DNA of 64,000 nucleotides from contig NZ_CP117267.1 in the NCBI RefSeq assembly GCF_007000325.2, positions 2,046,001 to 2,110,000 on the forward strand, read 5' to 3'. Origin of the DNA: Rhizobium rhododendri (GTDB lineage: Bacteria > Pseudomonadota > Alphaproteobacteria > Rhizobiales > Rhizobiaceae). A program made the translations under genes and the position numbers. Shown here one piece after another: positions 8,170 through 17,590 of this stretch. The stretch's first letter is position 1. Every line of letters starts with the position of its first letter. The notes beneath the pieces were generated by a model that was not told the origin of the DNA, ran no database searches, and was given only the letters and a program-made list of their open reading frames with translations.

Positions 8170-10991
8170 GCGCGCTGGGCTTTGCCTATCCGGCGATGCT
8201 GGCAGCTCTGATCGCCCTGCCGGCGATATGGTGGCTGCTGCGCATGACGCCGCCGCGCCCGCAGATAGAAGTCTTTCCGCCCCTGAAGATCCTGGCCAAG
8301 GTGCTCAGACGAGAGGAAACCCCGGCCAACAGCCCGTGGTGGCTGACGCTGCTGCGTATGCTGATGGCGGCGGCCGTGATCCTTGCAATCGCCGATCCCG
8401 TCTTCAATCCGCGCACCAACACCCTTTCCAAGGCGGGACCTCTCGTTCTGCTGATCGACAACAGCTGGGCGAGCGCTGCCGATTGGGATCGTCGCGTGCA
8501 GACCGCCGACGCGCTGATCGGCGATGCCGATGCCAGCGAGACGCCCGTCGTCATCGCGTTCACCGCCAACCAGACCAACGATGCCATCCCCGGCACCGCG
8601 ATGGCAGCGCGCGACAAATTACATGCCGCAGCCCCTATGCCGCTGGTGCCGGATCGCCCCCGCGCCGTACAGGCCCTGAAGTCGGCTCTCGGTGGCGCCA
8701 AACCCGGCACGCTCGTTTTCCTGTCCGACGGGATTGCTGCTTCAGATAGAGACGATACGGTTCAGCAGCTTGCGTCCTTGGCTCCCGCAGACCTGCGCCT
8801 GCTGGAGGGCGATGCCAGTGAAGCCATCGTCCTGACCAAGGCCGCCAACGCCGCCGACGCCATGACCGTCACCGCGAGCCGCCTCGACAGCGCCGGCCCC
8901 GCCGGTTTCACGCTCAGCGCGCAAGACGCCCAGGGGCGCCCGATCGCTGCCGGCAAGCTCGCCTTTACCGCTGGCCAATCGGTCGCATCGGGCACGATCA
9001 CCGCGCCCTTCGAGATGCGCAACGACTTTGCCCGGGTCAGCATCGATGGACACACGACCGCAGGCTCGGTTCATCTCCTCGACGACGGCTTCAAGCGTCG
9101 CCGCGTTGCCCTGCTCTCCGGCCAGGCCGTCGACGAGTTCCAGCCGTTGCTTTCGCCGCTCTACTATATCCAGAAGGCACTTTCGCCTTTCGCCGACCTC
9201 GTCAATCCGGAAGCAGACGATCTGGCGAAATCGATCACCGAGCTGTTGGCTGGCAATCCGTCTGTCATCATCATGGCCGACATCGGCCGCCTGCCGGCAG
9301 ATGCCTATGCCCCGATGCAGCGCTGGATCGCCAATGGCGGGACGTTGATCCGTTTCGCCGGTCCGCGCCTTGCTGCAGCACCCGCCGACGATCCGCTCGT
9401 GCCTGTGATCCTGCGCCAGGGCGAGCGGGCGCTGGGCGGCGCCATGTCCTGGGCCGAGCCGCAACCGCTCGCCGACTTTCCGGCTTTCGGGCCGTTTGCC
9501 GGCATGCCAAAACCATCAAACGTGCTGGTCAAGCGTCAGGTTCTGGCTGAGCCGACGCCAGATCTGGCCGAGCGGACATGGGCAAGCCTTGCCGATGGAA
9601 CACCGCTGGTCACCGAGAAAAACGTCTCCGCCGGCCGCATCGTGCTATTTCATGTCAGCGCCGAGGCGTCGTGGTCGGATCTGCCGATTTCCGGCGATTT
9701 CGTCGAGATGCTGCGCCGTATCGTGCAGATGTCCCGCTCCGGCGGCGTCACTGCCGCCGATGGCTCCGCCAAATCATCCGCCGGTACGCTGCCGCCGTAT
9801 CGGCTTCTGACGGCCAAGGGTGCGCTGAACGGTGAGACCGGCAGTGCCCGGCCCCTCGACACCGGCAAGAAGGGGCCTCTGCTCGCAAGCTTCGACAACC
9901 CGCCGGGTCTCTACGGCTCGGAAGAAGGATTTACCGCATTGAATGTCCTGCCCGAGGGCGCCGAACTGAAGCCTCTCGACGCATCCGCTTCCATGGTGGT
10001 GCAGCGAGAAGGATTGATCGGCGGACAGGCATGGTCCGCCAAGCCGGTGCTGTTCACCATCGCCCTCCTGCTGCTGCTCACCGACAGCGTTGCCGTGCTG
10101 TTCATGAACGGCGCCTTCAGCGGCATCCGGCGGCTATCTCGCTCAGCCGCAAAGACCGCCGCAATTCTCGCCATCGCCTTATCCACGGCGGCTTTCCTGC
10201 ACCCGGTCGACATGCGCGCCGACGATGCGAGGCCCGGCGACGACGTCATCCTGTCACGGCTCGACAAGACGCATCTGGCCTATATCGTTACCGGCGAGGA
10301 CGAAGTCGATCGGATTTCCGAGCGGGGACTTGCGGGCCTCACCGACTTCCTCACCTACCGCACGACGCTCGAACCCGGACCGCCTGTCGGCGTTGATCCC
10401 GCCAAGGACGAACTGGCGCTCTTCCCCCTGCTCTACTGGCCGGTGACCTCGACCGCACCGATGCCCAGCACTGCTACGATGAACCGCATCGACGCCTACA
10501 TGCGCTCCGGCGGCACGGTGCTGTTCGACACGCGCGATGCATTGAGTTCCGTCGGCGACAATTCGGCTCCCGGCCCGAACGGCGAACGGCTGCAGGCGAT
10601 CCTTGCCAATCTCGACATACCGCCACTCGAGCCCGTTCCCGCCAAGCACGTGCTGACGAAATCCTTTTATCTGCTGTCGAGTTTTCCGGGGCGCTACACC
10701 GGCAGCCCGCTGTGGATCGAATCCCATCAGGACAACCGCGCCGACACCGGTACCAAGCAGGCAGCCACATCGGACGGCGTGACACCTATCATCATCACCG
10801 GCAACGATTTTGCCGGCGCCTGGGCTGTCGACGACAACGGCACACCGTTGCTGCCAACGGTGCCGCAGGACGACATGCAGCGAGAATATGCCTTCAGAAC
10901 CGGCGTCAACATCATGATGTATATGCTGACCGGCAACTACAAATCCGATCAGGTCCACGTTCCGGATCTGCTGGAACGGCTGGGGCAATAG
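8166..10991 (+). CDS. BatA-like N-terminus / DUF4159 membrane protein
   Basis: A 941-aa inner-membrane protein. Two hydrophobic segments lie near the N-terminus (residues about 5-25 and 60-80), in a BatA-type arrangement. A VWA-like domain follows, with a degraded metal site (DNSWA at residue 98 instead of DXSXS) and a retained SDG at 187-189. Further membrane segments lie near 625-650 and 665-690. The last 240 residues form the DUF4159 domain (FPLLYWPVTS, MRSGGTVLFDTRD). It starts at a GTG overlapping the DUF58 stop. It is probably a structural partner of the MoxR/DUF58 pair; its function is unknown. Confidence 0.88.
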   Translation: MSALGFAYPAMLAALIALPAIWWLLRMTPPRPQIEVFPPLKILAKVLRREETPANSPWWLTLLRMLMAAAVILAIADPVFNPRTNTLSKAGPLVLLIDNSWASAADWDRRVQTADALIGDADASETPVVIAFTANQTNDAIPGTAMAARDKLHAAAPMPLVPDRPRAVQALKSALGGAKPGTLVFLSDGIAASDRDDTVQQLASLAPADLRLLEGDASEAIVLTKAANAADAMTVTASRLDSAGPAGFTLSAQDAQGRPIAAGKLAFTAGQSVASGTITAPFEMRNDFARVSIDGHTTAGSVHLLDDGFKRRRVALLSGQAVDEFQPLLSPLYYIQKALSPFADLVNPEADDLAKSITELLAGNPSVIIMADIGRLPADAYAPMQRWIANGGTLIRFAGPRLAAAPADDPLVPVILRQGERALGGAMSWAEPQPLADFPAFGPFAGMPKPSNVLVKRQVLAEPTPDLAERTWASLADGTPLVTEKNVSAGRIVLFHVSAEASWSDLPISGDFVEMLRRIVQMSRSGGVTAADGSAKSSAGTLPPYRLLTAKGALNGETGSARPLDTGKKGPLLASFDNPPGLYGSEEGFTALNVLPEGAELKPLDASASMVVQREGLIGGQAWSAKPVLFTIALLLLLTDSVAVLFMNGAFSGIRRLSRSAAKTAAILAIALSTAAFLHPVDMRADDARPGDDVILSRLDKTHLAYIVTGEDEVDRISERGLAGLTDFLTYRTTLEPGPPVGVDPAKDELALFPLLYWPVTSTAPMPSTATMNRIDAYMRSGGTVLFDTRDALSSVGDNSAPGPNGERLQAILANLDIPPLEPVPAKHVLTKSFYLLSSFPGRYTGSPLWIESHQDNRADTGTKQAATSDGVTPIIITGNDFAGAWAVDDNGTPLLPTVPQDDMQREYAFRTGVNIMMYMLTGNYKSDQVHVPDLLERLGQ

Positions 10992-10992
10992 C

Positions 10993-13062
10993 ATGACGCT
11001 GGATTTCCAACCCTTTCTCCCCTGGCCGGACATTATAGCCTTCGCCGCGGTCGTTGCCGTCATCGCCGCCTTCGCCATCTGGCGTCGCTTGCGTGGGGCA
11101 TGGCTCCGCGCACTCGCAGCCCTCGCCTTGCTGGTGGCACTCGCCAACCCGCTGCTGATGCAGGAAGATCGCGACCGGCTCTCGACCATCGTTCCCGTCA
11201 TCATCGACCGCAGCCAGAGCCAGCTGACGCCCGAACGCATCAAGATGACCAACGGTGCCCTGGCGCAACTCAAAGACCGGCTGGCCGCCTTCCCGCGCAT
11301 AGAGCCGCGCTATGTGGAGTCCAAGGATACGGCGGAAACCGATGCCCCGGCGACGCGGCTGTTCTCGGCGCTTGCCGGTGCCATCGGCGATGTGCCGCCG
11401 GCTCGCATCGGCGGTGCCATCTTCCTCACCGATGGCCAGATCCACGATATCCCCTCGACCGCCCAGTCGCTCGGCTTCAACGCTCCCATCCACGGGCTGA
11501 TCACCGGCAAAGCCAACGAATACGACCGTCGCATCGAAGTGGTGCGCGGCCCTCGCTTCGGCATCGTCAACGAAGAACAGCAACTGACCCTGCGCGTCGT
11601 CGACGATGGCCCAAGCCCCGGCGGCGCGGCCCCCGTTACGGTGAAAATGAACGGCAACGAGATCGCCACCCTGCAGGCGACCCCCGGCCAGGAAACGCCA
11701 TTCAGCTTCAAGGTGCCGCGTGCCGGCAACAATGTGCTGGAGTTTTCCGTCGCCGAACTGCCCGGCGAGATTACGCTCGCCAACAACCGCGCCGTCCACC
11801 TGATCGAGGGCATCCGCCAGAACATGCGGGTGCTGCTGGTCTCGGGCGAGCCGCATGCCGGCGAGCGCGCCTGGCGCAACCTGCTGAAATCCGATGCCTC
11901 GGTCGATCTCGTGCACTTCACCATCCTGCGTCCGCCGGAAAAGCAGGACGGTACGCCGATCAACGAGCTGTCGCTGATCGCCTTTCCGACACGGGAACTG
12001 TTCGTCGACAAGATCAAGGATTTCGACCTGATCATCTTCGACCGCTACCAGCATCGCGGCGTGCTGCCGATCCTCTACTACGACTACATCGCCCAGTACG
12101 TTCAGAACGGTGGGGCACTGCTGATTGCCGCCGGACCGGAACATGCCGGCCAGGATTCAATCGCCCTGACGCCGCTGCAATCCGTGCTCCCGGCGGAGCC
12201 GACCGGCGAGATGATCGACAAGGCCTTCTATCCCCGCCTGTCGGAGGAAGGCCGCAAACATCCAGTCACCCGCGGCCTCGACGGCTCGGATGTCGAGCCG
12301 CCGCATTGGGGCCGCTGGTTCCGCACGGTCGATGTCGAGCCGCCGCAGGGACAGACCGTGATGGTCGGTGCCGACAACCATCCGCTGCTGGTGCTGAACC
12401 GTGCCGGCGAAGGACGCGTCGCCATGCTGCTGTCCGACCAGGGCTGGCTGTGGTCACGCGGTTTCGAGGGCGGTGGCCCGAGCGTGGCGCTCTACAGGCG
12501 CATCGCCCACTGGCTGATGAAGGAACCGGCGCTCGAGGAAGAAGCGCTGACCGCCACCGCATCCGGCCGCACGCTGCAGATCACTCGCCAGACAATCGGC
12601 GACGATCCCGGCAGTGCGACGATCAAATATCCTTCCGGCAAGTCGGAGACCGTCAAGCTGGCACAGGGCGAGCCCGGCCTCTATCGTGCCGAGAAGCACA
12701 CCGACGAGATCGGGCTGTTCCAGATCACCAATGGCAACTTGTCGACACTCGTCCACGTCGGCGCCGTCGATGCACCGGAATTCAAGGCGATGATCTCGAC
12801 AACGGAGACGCTGAAGCCGCTGGCCAGCCAAACCAAGGGGCTGGTGACGCGCGTGGCTTCGGCCGGCGACAGCGTCGTCGTGCCGCCGGTCCTGCCGGTG
12901 CGGGGTGCAGTGCGCATCGCCGACGACCAGCGCATGAGCATCCGGCTGACAGACGAGACGGTTCTGCGCGGCATCAACACACTGCCGCTGTTTGCAGGGT
13001 TCCTCGGCCTCGCCGCCCTGCTCTTCCTGTTGACGGCGACCTGGTGGCGCGAAGGACGATAG
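10993..13062 (+). CDS. Large membrane protein with VWA-like and glutamine-amidotransferase-like domains
   Basis: A 689-aa protein. Two membrane helices span residues 10-52. A VWA-like region then shows DRSQS (Asp72, consistent with DXSXS) and TDG at about 146-148. Next comes a class I amidotransferase-like fold (RVLLVSGEPHAGERAWR through YVQNGGALLIAAGPEH) that lacks an evident catalytic Cys. A final helix near 660-680 precedes a basic tail. It starts 1 nt after the DUF4159 stop. It is the fourth gene of the MoxR operon; the topology suggests a large periplasmic part anchored at both ends. The role is inferred only. Confidence 0.82.
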   Translation: MTLDFQPFLPWPDIIAFAAVVAVIAAFAIWRRLRGAWLRALAALALLVALANPLLMQEDRDRLSTIVPVIIDRSQSQLTPERIKMTNGALAQLKDRLAAFPRIEPRYVESKDTAETDAPATRLFSALAGAIGDVPPARIGGAIFLTDGQIHDIPSTAQSLGFNAPIHGLITGKANEYDRRIEVVRGPRFGIVNEEQQLTLRVVDDGPSPGGAAPVTVKMNGNEIATLQATPGQETPFSFKVPRAGNNVLEFSVAELPGEITLANNRAVHLIEGIRQNMRVLLVSGEPHAGERAWRNLLKSDASVDLVHFTILRPPEKQDGTPINELSLIAFPTRELFVDKIKDFDLIIFDRYQHRGVLPILYYDYIAQYVQNGGALLIAAGPEHAGQDSIALTPLQSVLPAEPTGEMIDKAFYPRLSEEGRKHPVTRGLDGSDVEPPHWGRWFRTVDVEPPQGQTVMVGADNHPLLVLNRAGEGRVAMLLSDQGWLWSRGFEGGGPSVALYRRIAHWLMKEPALEEEALTATASGRTLQITRQTIGDDPGSATIKYPSGKSETVKLAQGEPGLYRAEKHTDEIGLFQITNGNLSTLVHVGAVDAPEFKAMISTTETLKPLASQTKGLVTRVASAGDSVVVPPVLPVRGAVRIADDQRMSIRLTDETVLRGINTLPLFAGFLGLAALLFLLTATWWREGR

Positions 13063-13064
13063 CC

Positions 13065-13493
13065 ATGGCAACCCTCGACCTGACCGACGCGCCTCTGGAC
13101 GGCGACATGGCCGTGATCATGAGCGGGTTGATGTCGTTCAACGCATCGGACGTCGGGCCTCCCGAGCGTCGCTCGCTGGCCGTGTTCATTCGCGGAGACG
13201 ACGGCAAGGTGATCGGCGGCCTGCTGGGCGTGACTGCCTGGGGCTGGCTGTTCACCCAATGGCTGTTCGTTCCCGAAGCGCTGCGTGGCCAGGGAATGGC
13301 CGGCAGGCTGCTCGCCAAGGCGGAGGCCGAAGCCCTGGAACGAGGATGCCACAGCGCTTGGATCGATACCTTCAACCCGCAGGCGCTGCGGGCCTATCAG
13401 CGCCAGGGCTATGTTGCCTTCGGTACGCTCGCCGACTTCCCGCTCGGTCGCAGCCGGACGTTCCTGCAGAAGCAGCTCGCCGTAACACCCTGA
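13065..13493 (+). CDS. GNAT family N-acetyltransferase
   Basis: A 142-aa acetyl-CoA-dependent N-acetyltransferase. It shows the GNAT motif A region LFVPEALRGQGMAGRLLAKAEAEALERG and motif B (WIDTFNPQALRAYQRQGYVAFG). The ATG is 2 nt after the upstream membrane-protein stop, so it is probably co-transcribed with the MoxR operon. The same strand is open in this frame for more than 2 kb upstream, but that stretch is the out-of-frame shadow of the membrane-protein gene. The substrate is unknown. Confidence 0.88.
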   Translation: MATLDLTDAPLDGDMAVIMSGLMSFNASDVGPPERRSLAVFIRGDDGKVIGGLLGVTAWGWLFTQWLFVPEALRGQGMAGRLLAKAEAEALERGCHSAWIDTFNPQALRAYQRQGYVAFGTLADFPLGRSRTFLQKQLAVTP

Positions 13494-13502
13494 TAAGCTA
13501 CG

Positions 13503-14072
13503 CTATTCAGTCCAGCCGATGGCGCCCTTGAGCCGCGCATGCACGTCATCCGCCATCGGCACGACAAGCACCCGGCCCGGATCGACCGGCCCCGGAAAGG
13601 CAAGCGCGTTATAGGCCACCTTCTCGAAACCGAGCGGCTCGTAGTAAGGCGGATCGCCGACGAGGATGACCGCCTCCGAGCCCTTCCGCCGTGCAGCTTC
13701 GACGGCAATGCGCACCAGTTCGCGGCCGATGCCCCGGCTCTTGTGCGACGGCCGGACAGCCAGTGGGCCTAGAAGATGGCCCTTGACGCCACCCGCCATG
13801 ACGGCCGTCATCCGGACGGATGCGACTGTCTCACCGTCGTCTGCACAGATGAACGACAGTGACCGGTCGTGCGGACCCTGCTCGCGGATACGCGCTGCCG
13901 CCCGGACGAACCGTCCTGGACCAAAGGCTTCTTCGTTGATGAGTTCGATGACGGCGTCGTGGGACGCGTCCTCGGTGAGGTAGACCAGATCGTGCTTGTG
14001 CATGAAACGTAACAAACCAGATGACAAAAAGGGATGGGTCTCGGAAACGCCGGATGCGGCGTTCGGGTCCAT
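13503..14072 (-). CDS. GNAT family N-acetyltransferase (YhbS-like)
   Basis: A 189-aa protein with the acetyl-CoA-binding motif LLGPLAVRPSHKSRGIGRELVRIAVEAARRKG. It also has the YhbS-like tail VILVGDPPYYEPLGFEK. The start is uncertain. ATG 14072 is annotated, and ATG 14003 would give 166 aa beginning at the domain; neither has a convincing ribosome-binding site. It converges with the previous acetyltransferase. The substrate is not predictable. Confidence 0.85.
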   Translation of the reverse strand: MDPNAASGVSETHPFLSSGLLRFMHKHDLVYLTEDASHDAVIELINEEAFGPGRFVRAAARIREQGPHDRSLSFICADDGETVASVRMTAVMAGGVKGHLLGPLAVRPSHKSRGIGRELVRIAVEAARRKGSEAVILVGDPPYYEPLGFEKVAYNALAFPGPVDPGRVLVVPMADDVHARLKGAIGWTE

Positions 14073-14270
14073 CAGCGTCGTCGCAGGTCTCTGGTTACGG
14101 TCATCGATCACAGTCCTTGAAGTGTGCCGAGGCCGATAGCAGGAAATATTTGCCTCGTCCAACGTAAAATGCGGCAAATGCGACAGCAACGGACTGTTCA
14201 ATCTTTGCACGCTCGAAAATTCTGCCCGGCAGCGTATGTATCATTCTAGGCAATTCGAAAGGACGATGAC

Positions 14271-15248
14271 ATGGGCATGCTGGTTGACGGCGTCTGGCAA
14301 GACGTGTGGTACGACACCAAGGAAACCAAGGGCCATTTCAAGCGGGCTGCATCGCAGTTTCGCAATTGGGTGACCGCCGACGGAAGTGCCGGCCCATCCG
14401 GCACTGGAGGCTTCAAGGCCGAGGCCGGTCGGTATCACCTCTATGTGGCGCTCGCCTGTCCATGGGCCCACCGGGCATTGATCTTCCGCAAGCTCAAGAA
14501 GCTGGAAAACATCATTTCCGTCTCGATCGTCGATCCGCTCATGCTGGAGAACGGCTGGGAATTCAAGAACCGCGACGGCGGCACGGTCGATCACATCTTC
14601 GGCGCCAATGCCATGTGGGAGATCTACACCAGGGCGGATCCTCATTATTCCGGGCGCGTCACCGTACCCGTCCTCTGGGACACCAGGACCGGCACGATCG
14701 TCAACAACGAGTCCTCCGAAATCATCCGGATGTTCAACAGCGCTTTCGACAGTCTTACCGACGTCACGCTGGACTATTATCCGGAGCCCCTGCGGACCGA
14801 GATCGACGAGATCAACGCCATCGTCTACGACACGGTCAACAACGGCGTCTACAAATCCGGCTTTGCGACGACGCAGGACGCCTATGAAGAGCACGTGCAA
14901 AAACTCTTCGCGACCCTAGACAGTCTCGACGCCCGCCTGGGGAAAAGCCGCTACCTTGTTGGCAACACGATCACGGAAGCCGACTGGCGGCTGTTCACGA
15001 CACTGGTTCGCTTCGACGCCGTCTATGTCGGCCACTTCAAGTGCAACATCCGGCGTATCGAGGACTACCGCAACCTGCCCGGCTACCTGCGCGAACTCTA
15101 CCAGGTGCCGGGCATCAGTGAGACGGTCAACATGGCGCACATCAAGCGGCACTACTACGCCAGCCACAAGACCATCAATCCAACCGGCATCGTGCCTCTG
15201 GGCCCGGCACTCGATTTCAACCGGCCACACGGTCGCGGCGCGCTGTAG
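14271..15248 (+). CDS. Glutathionyl-hydroquinone reductase (xi-class GST)
   Basis: Predicted to remove glutathione from glutathionyl-hydroquinones using GSH. The 325-aa protein has the Xi-class motif ACPWAHR, with the catalytic Cys at position 63. It also has the long N-terminal extension and the YPEPLRTEIDEIN segment of the YqjG/ECM4 family. The C-terminal all-helical GST domain includes NTITEADWRLFTTLVRFD. AAGGA lies upstream of ATG 14271. It is monocistronic and cytosolic. The family call is secure; the physiological substrate is inferred. Confidence 0.93.
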   Translation: MGMLVDGVWQDVWYDTKETKGHFKRAASQFRNWVTADGSAGPSGTGGFKAEAGRYHLYVALACPWAHRALIFRKLKKLENIISVSIVDPLMLENGWEFKNRDGGTVDHIFGANAMWEIYTRADPHYSGRVTVPVLWDTRTGTIVNNESSEIIRMFNSAFDSLTDVTLDYYPEPLRTEIDEINAIVYDTVNNGVYKSGFATTQDAYEEHVQKLFATLDSLDARLGKSRYLVGNTITEADWRLFTTLVRFDAVYVGHFKCNIRRIEDYRNLPGYLRELYQVPGISETVNMAHIKRHYYASHKTINPTGIVPLGPALDFNRPHGRGAL

Positions 15249-15258
15249 CGCCCGGCGC

Positions 15259-15747
15259 CTACCAGTAGCCGGTGGGTGCGAGGTTGCCGTTGATTTCCTG
15301 CAGCCGCCGGTGGGTGGCGGCCGTGGTCGTGGGCGGTAGGGCGTCGAGGGCGAAGAAGCCGCTCTCGACAATCTCCCAGTCAGGGTCGCGCAGCGCCGTC
15401 TGCTCGACGTCGGCGCGGTAGAAGGCCACGTGGTCACGGCGGCTGACGGAGCGGTTGAAATAGATGCCTATCAGGGTCGGTGTGCCCAGAATGGCCAAAT
15501 TGCCTTCCTCCCGCAGCTCCTTGGCCAACGCCTGGTTCACGGTCTCGTGCCTTTCGACACCGCCGCCAGGCATGTACCAGCCGGGCAGGTATGAATGGCG
15601 AACCAGGAAAATTCGCCCCTCGCTGTCGAAGCAGGCAGCCCGCACCCCGAGCGTCATGCCGCGCGACAGTGCAAAATAGAGATGTGCCAGGGGGCCGGCA
15701 AGCCTGTGCTTCCACCCGCGCCCTTCCTGTACCAGGTCGTCGTCCAT
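15259..15747 (-). CDS. Nudix domain-containing protein
   Basis: A 162-aa Nudix-fold protein. Its Nudix box is recognisable (GGGVERHETVNQALAKELREEGNL) but departs from consensus. The REUXEEXGU half reads KELREEGNL, with Lys for Arg and Asn for the final Gly. The catalytic glutamates remain. The N-terminus (LYFALSRGMTLGVRAACFD) matches a common alphaproteobacterial Nudix subgroup. It converges with the glutathione transferase gene. The substrate is unknown. Confidence 0.88.
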   Translation of the reverse strand: MDDDLVQEGRGWKHRLAGPLAHLYFALSRGMTLGVRAACFDSEGRIFLVRHSYLPGWYMPGGGVERHETVNQALAKELREEGNLAILGTPTLIGIYFNRSVSRRDHVAFYRADVEQTALRDPDWEIVESGFFALDALPPTTTAATHRRLQEINGNLAPTGYW

Positions 15748-15852
15748 GCCATCCCTCTCTCAGCGGCCCGTAGGGGCGGGCCTGCCAAAACTTCCCCTTG
15801 TGCAGGCATACGAAGCATTTGATTTGAAACGAGACTGTTCTATGTCTCACCC

Positions 15853-16761
15853 ATGTTCAAACTCGCGCATATCTCCGATATCCACCTCGGCCCGCTCCCA
15901 CGGCTTTCCCTCTGGGAGCTTGCCTCGAAGCGCATCACCGGATTTGTGAACTGGCACCGGAACCGGCGCAAGCACTTGTTCGGCGGCACTCTGGATCTTC
16001 TGCTGGCAGACATCAAGGCGAAGGAGGCGGACCATCTTTGCGTCACCGGCGATCTAGTCAACCTCGGCACAAAGATAGAGATCCGCACCGCTGCGGAGTG
16101 GCTTGCAACCATCGGGCCGCCGGCAACGACCTCCGTCGTGCCGGGCAACCACGATGCCTATGTACCGGGCTCCTATGAGAAATCCGTGCGCGCCTGGTAT
16201 CCCTATGTGCGCGGCGATCTTGCGCCGGCTGCCTGGGAGGAAGACATGCACGTCTTCCCATACCTCCGCATACGCGACCGCGTCGCCATCATCGGCTGCT
16301 CGACGGCCGTTGCCACCCTGCCGTTTTCCGCTAGCGGCTTTTTCGGATCGCGCCAGGCGCGCGAGACGGTGCATATGCTGCGGGCCGCAGGCGAAGCCGG
16401 GCTGTTTCGCGTGCTGATGATCCACCATCCGCCGATCCGCGGGGCCGCGTCGTTCCACAAGCGCATGATCGGCATCCGCCGCTTTGCCGCCGTCGTCTCG
16501 ACCGGTGGCGCGGAACTCGTGCTGCATGGCCATACCCACCTCAACACGCTTCACTGGCTGCGCGGGCCGATAGGCCGTGTCCCGGTGGTCGGCATCGCCT
16601 CCGCGTCGCAAGGCGTCGGCGGGTCCAAGCCTCCCGCCGCCTACAACATGTTTTCGATATCGGGCGGTCCGGGCGCCTGGAGCCTGAAAGCCGAGCGCTT
16701 CAGCCTCAACCACCGGGGCGATGGCATCTCTGCCGAGGGCACCGATATATTTGCGTCCTGA
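15853..16761 (+). CDS. Metallophosphoesterase
   Basis: A calcineurin-like phosphoesterase of 302 aa. It has the full set of metal-ligand motifs in order: HISDIHLG (12-residue start), VTGDLVN, PGNHDAY, MIHHPP and LHGHTHLN. There is no signal peptide, so a cytosolic location is likely. The family covers phosphodiesterases such as CpdA and nuclease-like enzymes; the substrate cannot be read from the sequence. It is followed by a 316-bp gap and then the sigma factor gene on the same strand. Confidence 0.9.
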   Translation: MFKLAHISDIHLGPLPRLSLWELASKRITGFVNWHRNRRKHLFGGTLDLLLADIKAKEADHLCVTGDLVNLGTKIEIRTAAEWLATIGPPATTSVVPGNHDAYVPGSYEKSVRAWYPYVRGDLAPAAWEEDMHVFPYLRIRDRVAIIGCSTAVATLPFSASGFFGSRQARETVHMLRAAGEAGLFRVLMIHHPPIRGAASFHKRMIGIRRFAAVVSTGGAELVLHGHTHLNTLHWLRGPIGRVPVVGIASASQGVGGSKPPAAYNMFSISGGPGAWSLKAERFSLNHRGDGISAEGTDIFAS

Positions 16762-17077
16762 AGCAGCCATGATTGCCGCTGGATCCTTACAGGAAACAAC
16801 AGTTTTATGGTTACCGCGCCTTTTACTTCGGAAAGACTGCGATATCTCCTGCCAATGGTCGTCTGCATCTGAGATCATCTGTCGCACCGGTCAACGAAGC
16901 CTTTATGCCGACTTGCGAAACGGGTCGGGAAGTGGTCATATCGCTGTCATGGATGTCTTCTCGATGCGTGGACCGACATCAGCCTTGCAAAGGCTGGTGC
17001 GAACGTCCGATGCATTTATCATGTAGTCGAAAATTCAAACCCGCGTCCGGTGACGGTCACTTCATCGTGGAAAGACA
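16762..17077. other. Intergenic region ahead of the ECF sigma factor
   Basis: This stretch of 316 bp contains no gene I can support; the open frames in it have poor coding character and no ribosome-binding sites. It probably holds the promoter of the sigma/anti-sigma pair. I searched for a GGAAC-N16/17-CGTT (EcfG) element and for a self-type ECF promoter and found none that was convincing. No strong terminator hairpin was seen after the metallophosphoesterase. Confidence 0.4.
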
Positions 17078-17590
17078 ATGCGCGCTCCCATCCCTGCCCC
17101 GGACATTCGTCGCGACCTCGTTGGCCTGCTGCCCAAGTTGCGACGCTTCGCAGTGACGTTGACCGGAGACGTGGCAGATGCCGACGAATTGCTGCAAAAG
17201 GTTTGTCAGCGCAGCGTCGCGAAAATCCATCTCTGGAATACGGAAGAGCGGCTGGACAGCTGGCTCTACGCGATGACACGGCAGGTGTGGGTCGAAGAAT
17301 CTCGCCGGCACCGGGTCCGCGCCGGCGCTCCGAGAGCTGTCGCCGGCCAGAAAGGCGACGCCACTTTGCAGCAGCCGCGCCCGACCGAAGGCAGCGAAAG
17401 CCATCAGGCGATAACGGCGCTCCCAGAGGGCCTTGCCAGCGTCTTCCTGCTCGCCGATGTCGAAGGCCACAGCTACAAGCAGACAGCCGATATCCTTGGC
17501 ATCCCGCTGTCGATCGTCGCCTCCCGGCTTGCCAATGCCCGCCTGGCCTTTGCCGCCGCCGGGCGCAATCGTCTCAGCCAGAGGTCATGA
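17078..17590 (+). CDS. ECF-type RNA polymerase sigma factor
   Basis: A 170-aa group 4 (ECF) sigma factor. Region 2 spans residues about 15-75 (FAVTLTGDVADADELLQKV, then LDSWLYAMTRQVWVEESRR) and binds the -10 element. Region 4 spans about 112-160 (LPEGLASVFLLADVEGHSYKQTADILGIPLSIVASRL) and binds the -35 element. There is no region 3, as expected for the group. GGAAAG precedes the ATG. Its TGA overlaps the next gene's ATG (ATGA), coupling it to a membrane anti-sigma factor. Confidence 0.9.
   Translation: MRAPIPAPDIRRDLVGLLPKLRRFAVTLTGDVADADELLQKVCQRSVAKIHLWNTEERLDSWLYAMTRQVWVEESRRHRVRAGAPRAVAGQKGDATLQQPRPTEGSESHQAITALPEGLASVFLLADVEGHSYKQTADILGIPLSIVASRLANARLAFAAAGRNRLSQRS

Noticed and set aside
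11100..13064. Long open frame on the plus strand overlapping the membrane protein gene
   Set aside because: It is the shadow of the 689-aa gene in a GC-rich genome; only its last 429 nt, from the ATG at 13065, form a real acetyltransferase gene.
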